DNA from: an uncultured Clostridia bacterium
GTDB lineage: Bacteria > Bacillota > Clostridia > Oscillospirales > Acutalibacteraceae
NCBI GenBank assembly: GCA_947565265.1
Contig: CANOFK010000009.1
Location: 1 to 12,975, forward strand
DNA length: 12,975 nt
Direction of reading: 5' to 3'
Of the stretch, positions 7,417 to 12,975 are shown piece after piece (position 1 is the stretch's first letter; every line of letters starts with the position of its first letter). Position numbers and translations under genes: made by a program. Under the pieces are notes generated by a model. The model was not told the origin of the DNA, searched no databases, and saw only the letters and a list, made by a program, of their open reading frames with translations.

Positions 7417-8697
7417 ATGGACAGTGTAAACGGTGTGAGCAGGAAAGTGAAACAGGGGGTGGCCGCCATACTGGCTGCCCTGGTGGCGCTGGCTGCCGGG
7501 GGCTGCCGGGAGGCCGGGCCTGCCCCGGAGCCTACCCCCAGCCCTGCCCCGGCCCTGGCTGTGGCAGAGGCCAGCCCCACGGCAAAACCCACCCCGCAGG
7601 CCCTGACCAACGCCGAAAAGACCCGCCAGAAGGGGGAGGCGGTGGTAGCCGGGCTGCTGGAAAAGAACGTGACCTACAAGCCCCTGCGGGACCCGGAGGG
7701 GGCCTATACCCTGAAAGGGGTGAAGAACATCCACATGATCGGGATGGTGACAGGGGAGTACTCGGAGAACCGTACGGCCAGCCGATACGGGGTGGGGGGT
7801 ACGGACCTGGGGGTGACGGTCAACAGGGGGGAGGAAACCTTCCTCTTCTTTGGGGACACCTTCCGGTATGAGGACCAGACCGGGAACTGGCGCAGCAATG
7901 TGGCCGCCGTGACCAGGGACAGCGACTATACCGACGGTATCACCTTTGACAGGATGATTGTGACCGGCACCGGGGTGGCCAAGGAGCTGCTGCGGGGGAA
8001 AAAGGCAGAGGGCAAAGAGGTGACGAAAATACCCACCGGGGCTGTATGCATCGACGGCAACCTGTACCTGTCCTTTATGTCGGTGCGGCACTGGGGGGAG
8101 CCCGGCGCCTGGGACTGCAACTATGGCGCGGTGGCGAAAAGCACCGACGGCGGGGAGAACTGGGAGATCCTGGAGGGGCTGGCGTGGCCGGGGGAGAGCC
8201 GGTTTTGCCAGATGTACCCGGTGCTGGTGGAGGATATGGTGTATGTGCCGGGCATTGGCGGCGGGCGCAACGGCGGCGCGGCCCTGATGCGGGCGCCTGC
8301 CGGCCGGTATGAGGAGTTTGACGCCTACGAGTACCTGACCGGCTATGGGGAGGACGGCACGCCTGTCTTTACCCAGGGGGAAGAGGGGCTGGAAAAGGCC
8401 ATCGACTTTTTGCCAAAGCCGGTGGGGGAGATGTCCTTTTTGTACAGCGAGTACCTGGGGGAATGGCTGGTTACGTATATCTCCGGGCAGGATATTATTT
8501 TGCGCAGCGCCAAGGAGATATGGGGGCCCTACTCGAAACCCGTGACCATCGCCGCCCAGCAGGACTTCCCAGGCCTGTATGGCGCGTTTATGAACCCCCG
8601 GTATGTGTCGGAGGACGGGAAGAAGATCGGCTTTTTCATGTCCCTGTGGCTGCCGGTGTACAATGTGGCCCTGATGGAAATGGAACTGGAAAAATAA
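7417..8697 (+). CDS. DUF4185 lipoprotein, candidate endo-D-arabinofuranase (GH183)
   Basis: A 426-residue secreted lipoprotein. ATG 7417 follows GGGGAGG (7398-7404) by 12 bases. Residues 10-29 are a lipoprotein signal ending in L-A-A-G-G-C with lipidated C30; 31-62 is a Pro/Ala/Thr linker. The rest fits DUF4185, a beta-propeller family: GGTDLG (127-132), LFFGDTF (143-149) and NWRSNV (157-162) near the N end, an Asp-box STDGGENW (242-249), and a C-terminal stretch with FMNPRY and FMSLWLPVYNVALM (407-420). D130 and D147 are the conserved acidic candidates. Members of this family were shown to be endo-acting D-arabinofuranases (CAZy GH183), so a cell-surface enzyme that cuts arabinan into importable pieces is a good hypothesis; the family is broad and this member's activity is inferred. 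Confidence 0.82.
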   Translation: MDSVNGVSRKVKQGVAAILAALVALAAGGCREAGPAPEPTPSPAPALAVAEASPTAKPTPQALTNAEKTRQKGEAVVAGLLEKNVTYKPLRDPEGAYTLKGVKNIHMIGMVTGEYSENRTASRYGVGGTDLGVTVNRGEETFLFFGDTFRYEDQTGNWRSNVAAVTRDSDYTDGITFDRMIVTGTGVAKELLRGKKAEGKEVTKIPTGAVCIDGNLYLSFMSVRHWGEPGAWDCNYGAVAKSTDGGENWEILEGLAWPGESRFCQMYPVLVEDMVYVPGIGGGRNGGAALMRAPAGRYEEFDAYEYLTGYGEDGTPVFTQGEEGLEKAIDFLPKPVGEMSFLYSEYLGEWLVTYISGQDIILRSAKEIWGPYSKPVTIAAQQDFPGLYGAFMNPRYVSEDGKKIGFFMSLWLPVYNVALMEMELEK

Positions 8698-8700
8698 ATT

Positions 8701-8757
8701 GCCTACAAGGCGGGCCGCGGGACTTCCCATGGAAGGGCCGCGGCCCGGCCTGTAGGC
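8701..8757 (+). promoter_or_regulatory. Long intercistronic hairpin between DUF4185 and GH116 genes
   Basis: The 20 bases at 8701-8720 pair with 8738-8757, giving 18 base pairs and two mismatches. Inside, CTTCC (8723-8727) pairs with GGAAG (8731-8735) around a CAT loop. The structure begins four bases after the DUF4185 stop and ends seven bases before the GGAGG (8765-8769) of the GH116 gene. No T-run follows, so termination by this element alone is unlikely; mRNA stabilisation or processing is more plausible. Confidence 0.78.
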
Positions 8758-8775
8758 GGGAAACGGAGGTCGGTT

Positions 8776-11199
8776 ATGGATAAAAGCTATACGGGCAGGC
8801 AGTTGGAGCAGGTCAGCTTCCCGGTAGGGGGCATGGGCGCGGGGATGTTCTGCGTGGAGGGCACAGGGGCCATTGGCAGCCTCTCTTTGCGCAACGCGCC
8901 GGATTTGTTTTATGAGCCAGAATGCTTTTCGGCCCTATACGCCCGGCGGGACGGGGCGGACTGGGCCAGGGTGCTGGAGGGCCCTGTGCCCCGGCGGAAG
9001 ATATTTGGGGGGTGGGGGACTTTATCCGGACTGGGGACCAGCAACCAGTTCGGCAAAACCTATGGCCTGCCCCGGTTCCGGGCCAACACCTTTACGGGGC
9101 GGTTTCCCTTTGCCAGGCTGGCGTTCCAGGAAGAGGGGGCGCCGCTGGAGGCGTCCATGACGGCTTTTAGCCCCTTTTTGCCTGGGAACGAGGATGACTC
9201 TTGCCTGCCGGCGGCAACCCTGCGGTATACCTTTGAGAACCGGGGGGACAGCCCGGTGGAGGCGGTGTACTCCTTTCACACCGTCAACTTTATGGTGCAC
9301 CCGGCGGACAAGTGGTTTCCCTCGCCCCTACGGGAGGAGCCGGAGGGGACCATCACCCGGCAGGGGGGCGGGCTGCTGCTGGCCTGCCCGGCCAGGGAGG
9401 GGGACCCGGCCGCCTTTGGCCAGTGCCTAATCCAGGTGGGGGAGGCGGGGGCCCTATGCCATACGGACTGGTTCCCCAGCGGCTGGTTTGACCCCCTTAC
9501 CATGCTGTGGAAGGGCCTGGCCGCAGGCGAAACGCCCCAGGGGGAGCGGGCGGACGGCAAAAGCCTGGGGGGCTCGCTGGCGGTGCGCTTTTGCCTGCAA
9601 CCGGGGGAGCGCAGGGAAATCGACCTGCACTTTGCCTGGTATGTGCCAAGAACCAACCTGCGCCTTGGCTATGAGGCCCAGGGGGGGCCGGGGGCCAAAG
9701 AAACCTACCGGCCCTGGTACGCCGGGCGCTTTGGAAACGTGGAGGAAGTGATGGCCTACTACCGGGGGCAGTTCACCCGGCTTTGGGAGGAATCGGCGGC
9801 GTTTTCACGGGCGCTGTTTGCCTCTACCTTGCCGGAAGGGGCGCTGGACGCGCTGGCGTGCAACCTGTCGATTTTGAAATCCCCCACCATTTTGCGGCAG
9901 ACGGACGGGCGGCTGTGGGCCTGGGAGGGTTGCTGCGACAACATAGGCAGCTGCCACGGGAGCTGTACCCATGTGTGGAACTACGCCCAGGCCCTCTGCC
10001 ACCTGTTCCCCCGGCTGGAGCGCAGTTTCCGGGACGCGGAGTTCCATGAGGACCAGAACGGGGCGGGGCATCAGGAGTTCCGCTCCTCGCTGCCCATACG
10101 GCCTTCGGGCAACACCTTCCACGCGGCCGCGGACGGGCAGTTGGGGGGGATCATGAAGATGTACCGGGAGTGGCGCATCGGCGGGGACATAGGCTTTATA
10201 CGGGCATACTGGCCGTTGATGAAGAAGAGCCTGGACTACTGCATCGACACCTGGGACAAGGGCCGGGAAGGGGTGCTGAAGGAGCCCCATCACAACACCT
10301 ATGACATTGAGTTTTGGGGCGCGGACGGTATGTGCTCCTCCTTTTACCTGGGGGCCCTGGTGGCCATAAGCCGCATGGGCCGGGCGCTGGGGGAGGATGT
10401 AACCGGGTACGAGCAACTGTACTGCCGGGGCCGGGCGTACCTGGAAACCCGGCTGTTTAACGGCGCATACTTTGTGCAGCAGGTGGAATGGGAAACCTTA
10501 CAGGCGCCTTTTGACCTTTCCGGGGAGCCGGCGGCCTGCCGGGCCCTGATGGAGCGGGAAGGGCCCAAGTACCAGTACGGCGCCGGGTGTATTTCCGACG
10601 GGGTGATGGGGGCCTGGCTGGCCCGCGTCTGCGGGCTGGGGGATATTCTGGACCCGGCAAAGGTGAAGAGCCACCTGCTGGCCGTATACCGCCACAACTT
10701 TAAGCCCGACCTGACAGGGCACGCCAACCCCCAGCGTCCCGGCTATGCCCTGGGCAACGAAGGGGGGCTGCTGCTGTGCACCTGGCCCCAGGGCGGCAGG
10801 CCCTCGCTGCCCTTTGTGTACAGCGACGAGGTGTGGACGGGCATTGAGCACCAGGTGGCCGCCCACCTGATGCTGTTTGGCTGTGTGGAAGAGGCAAAGT
10901 CCATTATAGCGGCCAGCAGGGCCCGGTATGACGGGGCGAAACGCAACCCCTTTGACGAGTATGAGTGCGGCCACTGGTACGCCAGGGCGTTGGCCTCTTA
11001 CAGCTACTTGCAGGCCTACACCGGCGTGCGCTATGACGCGGTGGAAAAGACCCTGTATGCCAGCGGGCAAAACGCCCCGGCCTATGCGGTGTTTTTGAGC
11101 ACGGCAACCGGGTATGGCGTGGTGACTTTGCAGGACGGCCGGGTGGACTTGCAGGTGGTGCGGGGGGAGATACCGGTAGAACGGGTGGTGCTGGCATAA
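8776..11199 (+). CDS. GH116 (DUF608) glycoside hydrolase, cytoplasmic; candidate exo-D-arabinofuranosidase
   Basis: An 807-residue enzyme, near the length of bacterial GH116 proteins. ATG 8776 follows GGAGG (8765-8769) by six bases. There is no signal peptide, so it acts on imported glycosides. The N-terminal domain opens with FPVGGMGAG (15-23) and LSLRNAP (36-42), like the FPLGGIGAG-type entry of GH116; the (alpha/alpha)6 catalytic part shows THVWNYAQAL (398-407), HAAADGQLGG (449-458), HHNTYDIEFWG (505-515), ISDGVMGAW (606-614) and DEVWTGIEHQVAAHLM. D608 aligns by motif with the family's acid/base aspartate; E512 is conserved-looking, but I do not assign the nucleophile. Known GH116 activities include beta-glucosidase, beta-xylosidase and glucosylceramidase, and some act as exo-D-arabinofuranosidases; the DUF4185 neighbour favours the last. 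It is the last gene of the operon. Confidence 0.9.
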   Translation: MDKSYTGRQLEQVSFPVGGMGAGMFCVEGTGAIGSLSLRNAPDLFYEPECFSALYARRDGADWARVLEGPVPRRKIFGGWGTLSGLGTSNQFGKTYGLPRFRANTFTGRFPFARLAFQEEGAPLEASMTAFSPFLPGNEDDSCLPAATLRYTFENRGDSPVEAVYSFHTVNFMVHPADKWFPSPLREEPEGTITRQGGGLLLACPAREGDPAAFGQCLIQVGEAGALCHTDWFPSGWFDPLTMLWKGLAAGETPQGERADGKSLGGSLAVRFCLQPGERREIDLHFAWYVPRTNLRLGYEAQGGPGAKETYRPWYAGRFGNVEEVMAYYRGQFTRLWEESAAFSRALFASTLPEGALDALACNLSILKSPTILRQTDGRLWAWEGCCDNIGSCHGSCTHVWNYAQALCHLFPRLERSFRDAEFHEDQNGAGHQEFRSSLPIRPSGNTFHAAADGQLGGIMKMYREWRIGGDIGFIRAYWPLMKKSLDYCIDTWDKGREGVLKEPHHNTYDIEFWGADGMCSSFYLGALVAISRMGRALGEDVTGYEQLYCRGRAYLETRLFNGAYFVQQVEWETLQAPFDLSGEPAACRALMEREGPKYQYGAGCISDGVMGAWLARVCGLGDILDPAKVKSHLLAVYRHNFKPDLTGHANPQRPGYALGNEGGLLLCTWPQGGRPSLPFVYSDEVWTGIEHQVAAHLMLFGCVEEAKSIIAASRARYDGAKRNPFDEYECGHWYARALASYSYLQAYTGVRYDAVEKTLYASGQNAPAYAVFLSTATGYGVVTLQDGRVDLQVVRGEIPVERVVLA

Positions 11200-11210
11200 C
11201 CGGGGCGGGT

Positions 11211-12005
11211 TTACCGGCCGGCGGCTTTCCAGAATGCCTCCAGCGTACGGTTAAACGCTTGGGGTACATCCATGTTCACACAGTGGCCGGCGTTGGCGAA
11301 AATGGCCAGGGTGCAATCCGGCTCGCTGTTTTTCCACGCCCGGACCGCCTCTAGTTCCATGGGGACGTCAAACGCCCCGCAGCCGATGAGCAGGGGGTAA
11401 TCCCTTGGCCCTGGCTTATGCCGGTTTACCAAACGGTGGAGCGTTGCCAGGTACCGGAACGACTTTTTGGGAAAGCGTAGGTTCATGGCGTAAAATTCGT
11501 TTTGGGCCTTTGGGGTATAGGCGGAAATCTCCCGGTTTGCTTTGGCAAACCATTTCACCGAGAAAAGCGCTTTCAGCATCATTTGCGCCTGTTTGGCGCT
11601 GTTTGCGCGGTTCATTTTGGGGTCGAACCGGCAGATGTCATACCCTCCAAAGCAGGCCAGGGAGCTTACGGCATGGGGGTAATGGTGGGCAAAATCCTGC
11701 GCCAGGACCGCGCCCAAGGAAACGCCGGCCATATGGATTTTGTCAATTTTTTCCGCCTGTAAGATGGCATAGATCCACGGGGACATCCTTTCGATGGTGT
11801 CCCCTTTTTGCGTGTGCAGGGACTGCCCGTGGCCGATGACGTCAACAGCCAGGATGTTGTAGGTGTGCTGAAAATACGCGAACTGGGTTTGGAACATTTG
11901 GTGGTTGACAAAAGCCGCGTGGATAAACAGCACCCATTCGGCCTGCCCGGCGGCCCGGCTTACAAAATAGGTAAGGGGCGAGTTGGCTAACTTTCTTGGC
12001 TTCAT
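11211..12005 (-). CDS. Alpha/beta-fold hydrolase
   Basis: A 264-residue cytoplasmic serine hydrolase of the alpha/beta fold, without a signal peptide. The nucleophile elbow G-V-S-L-G puts the catalytic serine at S96; the likely Asp is D213 (AFD) and the His H241 (AGH); an HG-like oxyanion segment is near residues 28-31 (FIHAAF). The start at 12005 is supported by AAGGAGG (plus-strand CCTCCTT, 12015-12021) nine bases upstream. The sequence resembles the general esterase/lactonase/peroxidase-like hydrolases, so the substrate cannot be named. It points toward the GH116 gene, with only 11 bases between the stop codons and no obvious terminator. Its RBS lies within the tail of the restriction-gene remnant, so it may be transcribed from the promoter at 12791-12819 through that remnant. 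Codons are less GC-rich than in the sugar operon, suggesting a separate origin. Confidence 0.88.
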   Translation of the reverse strand: MKPRKLANSPLTYFVSRAAGQAEWVLFIHAAFVNHQMFQTQFAYFQHTYNILAVDVIGHGQSLHTQKGDTIERMSPWIYAILQAEKIDKIHMAGVSLGAVLAQDFAHHYPHAVSSLACFGGYDICRFDPKMNRANSAKQAQMMLKALFSVKWFAKANREISAYTPKAQNEFYAMNLRFPKKSFRYLATLHRLVNRHKPGPRDYPLLIGCGAFDVPMELEAVRAWKNSEPDCTLAIFANAGHCVNMDVPQAFNRTLEAFWKAAGR

Positions 12006-12011
12006 GATTTC

Positions 12012-12749
12012 CTACCTCCTTTTCTGGGGATTGCCCGGCGGTGGGGGAAGAAATACCCCGCTCCCGCAGCAGCGCCGGATCTTCTCCTTCTTTTCTTCTG
12101 CCGTCCACGCACGGATGAAGTTGTCCAGCGAGGCGTACTCCCCCAAAATATTTTCCTTTGTATAGTCCATCATGCTCTCCTGCCGGAGCAGCTTGCCGTT
12201 GGTATCGTAGATGGAAACCGTTTTGTAGATGACCTTTACCGTGCAGCCGTTTGCGTCTACAACCGGCTTTTCCTGTGGGCCTACCGGGGGGACGGGCGGC
12301 TTTCCGGCACCGGGGACGGGTGCGGTTGGGGCAAAGCCGTCTACCTGCTCCACAGGGCCGCCCCAGCCGGGGTCTGCAAACAGCCGGGTCACTTTGCGGA
12401 AGTCCATCACCACAAAGTGGGTTTTCCCCTCCTTTTCCCGCAGCCGGGTACCCCGGCCAATGATTTGCTTAAATTCCGTCATGGAGCCGGTCATCTCGTC
12501 CAGAACGATCAGCTTTGTCATTTTGCAGTCCGCGCCGGTAGAGAGCAGCTTGGAGGTGGTTGCAATCACAGGTCCCTCTTTTGACGTGGAAATGAAGTAT
12601 TTCAGCTTGCTTTTGCCGTATTCATCGCTGCCGGTTATGCGCACCACATAGTCCGGGTTTTCCCTGACCATGTCCGCGTTCAGGTTGACCAGCGCCAGGC
12701 GCATCCGTTCCGCGGCGTCCTCGGTGGCGCAGAATTGGATGCAACGGTA
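12012..12749 (-). pseudogene. hsdR: Internal fragment of a type I restriction enzyme HsdR (helicase part)
   Basis: This is a broken piece of the motor subunit of a type I restriction-modification system. Homology starts abruptly near 12749 (CIQFC, helicase motif IV region), and the frame upstream hits TAA at 12792-12794. Counted from the in-frame ATG 12704, ATTSKLLSTGAD (48-59) matches motif V and QIIGRGTR (80-87) motif VI of the superfamily 2 helicase; then come FADPGWGGPVE and a proline-rich link (123-145) leading into the DYTKENILGEYASL segment typical of HsdR. At about 12072/12073 the frame appears shifted: reading LLRERGI in another frame restores the family pattern after EEKKEKIRR, consistent with loss of one base. 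The nuclease and first helicase domain, the C-terminal interaction domain, and hsdM/hsdS are all absent here. It cannot encode a working restriction enzyme. Confidence 0.85.
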
Positions 12750-12767
12750 AGCCCCCTTTGCACAAAC

Positions 12768-12779
12768 GCAACGCGTTGC
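12768..12779. promoter_or_regulatory. Perfect 12-bp palindrome, LacI-family-like operator
   Basis: GCAACGCGTTGC is a perfect palindrome centred on CG, the usual centre of LacI/GalR-family operators, with AA/TT pairs just outside (one mismatched position between). It lies about 5-16 bases downstream of the predicted start of transcription for the leftward promoter at 12791-12819, where a bound repressor would block it. Read rightward, six T residues follow, so a weak hairpin terminator is a less likely alternative (stem of only four base pairs). Confidence 0.5.
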
Positions 12780-12790
12780 TTTTTTGGTAT

Positions 12791-12819
12791 ATTATATCAT
12801 AGGGGGCGTCCTAAATCAA
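12791..12819 (-). promoter_or_regulatory. Strong sigma-A-type leftward promoter with extended -10
   Basis: On the minus strand, TTGATT (plus-strand 12814-12819) is separated by exactly 17 bases from TATAAT (12791-12796), with TG one base before the -10 (extended -10, TGATATAAT). The surrounding DNA is AT-rich in a GC-rich window. Transcription would start near 12784 and run left through the HsdR remnant to the alpha/beta hydrolase. The palindrome at 12768-12779 lies just downstream. Confidence 0.72.
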
Positions 12820-12837
12820 ATATTTTGTAATATTCCA

Positions 12838-12975
12838 TCAGGAACAAGCGTGGCGCGTGCTGCGGCCTACAGGTACGCCCGCTGAAAGCGTACCGTGCAT
12901 TCTGCCCATCAAAAAACCTTTCACCTCCGCCAAATGAGAAAAGCAAGGGATACCTTCCCGGATAGCCGTATCATT
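12838..12975 (-). CDS. Possible C-terminal end of a gene entering from the right edge
   Basis: The minus-strand frame from the right edge stays open for 45 codons and ends with TGA at 12838-12840. The readable part runs roughly N-D-T-A-I-R-E-G-I-P then F-S-H-L-A-E-V-K-G-F and ends R-H-A-C-S. I do not recognise a family. If the real gene instead starts inside the window, ATG at 12907-12909 has AAAGG (12917-12921) seven bases upstream and would give only 23 residues. A hairpin, GGTACGC (12872-12878) with GCGTACC (12888-12894), lies inside. It could be the tail of the gene whose deletion left the HsdR scar, or non-coding DNA. Confidence 0.35.
   Translation of the reverse strand, partial: NDTAIREGIPCFSHLAEVKGFLMGRMHGTLSAGVPVGRSTRHACS

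Noticed and set aside
7366-8730. 454-codon minus-strand open frame opposite the DUF4185 gene
   Set aside because: This is another GC-rich shadow; DUF4185 motifs and the lipobox are on the plus strand.
8776-11199. Plain beta-glucosidase/glucosylceramidase naming for the GH116 protein
   Set aside because: The family is polyspecific and the neighbours (DUF4185, A5P-isomerase-like fusion) point elsewhere; I kept the family call and left the substrate as a hypothesis.
11200-11210. Bidirectional terminator between GH116 and the alpha/beta hydrolase
   Set aside because: Only 11 bases separate the stop codons and no stem with flanking A/T runs can be drawn; only short CCGG self-matches exist.
12797-12838. 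13-codon minus-strand frame overlapping the TGA of the right-edge frame (ATGA-type overlap)
   Set aside because: It is very short, lies inside the predicted promoter (its codons cover the -35 and spacer), and has no RBS of its own.

Overview
The window looks like chromosomal DNA of a GC-rich Gram-positive (Firmicutes, probably Clostridia/Oscillospiraceae-like) gut or anaerobic bacterium. Two lipoprotein signal peptides end in a clear lipobox. Most ribosome binding sites are strong (AAGGAGG). The sugar ABC transporter has no ATPase gene of its own, as is usual in CUT1 systems of Firmicutes. This taxonomic placement is inference from style, not from a marker gene.

Positions 1-11199 hold one tightly spaced, rightward gene set that reads as a single carbohydrate-use operon. 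In order it encodes a ribokinase-type (PfkB) kinase fused to a KdsD/GutQ-like sugar-phosphate isomerase (SIS) domain; a large cytoplasmic DUF6259-like putative glycoside hydrolase; a lipoprotein sugar-binding protein; two ABC permeases; a DUF4185 lipoprotein; and a GH116 (DUF608) glycoside hydrolase. DUF4185 proteins include endo-D-arabinofuranases (CAZy GH183) and some GH116 enzymes are exo-D-arabinofuranosidases. A kinase joined to an arabinose-5-phosphate-isomerase-like domain would complete the path D-arabinose -> D-arabinose 5-phosphate -> D-ribulose 5-phosphate. My leading hypothesis is therefore a D-arabinan (mycobacterial or actinobacterial arabinogalactan/lipoarabinomannan) uptake and catabolic operon: outside cleavage by the DUF4185 lipoprotein, import by the ABC system, inside trimming by GH116 and the DUF6259-like enzyme, then phosphorylation and isomerisation by the fusion protein. 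The operon's own promoter lies outside the window to the left.

The operon carries unusual RNA structure. There are long imperfect hairpins between the binding-protein and first permease genes (5516-5593) and between the DUF4185 and GH116 genes (8701-8757), and a tandem hairpin set before the DUF6259-like gene that ends with the Shine-Dalgarno sequence sitting exactly in a hairpin loop (1764-1779). The kinase-isomerase gene has a good ribosome site and ATG at 43, but an in-frame TAG four codons later (55-57).

Positions 11211-12975 are different: all features face left, and composition is visibly less GC-rich toward the end. An alpha/beta hydrolase converges on GH116 with only 11 bases between stop codons. 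Behind it is a broken piece of a type I restriction HsdR gene, then a strong promoter (TTGATT-17-TATAAT with extended -10) with a 12-bp perfect palindrome just downstream that resembles a LacI-family operator. The last ~140 bases contain an open frame running off the right edge. This end looks like a degraded mobile or defence-island scar next to the sugar operon.
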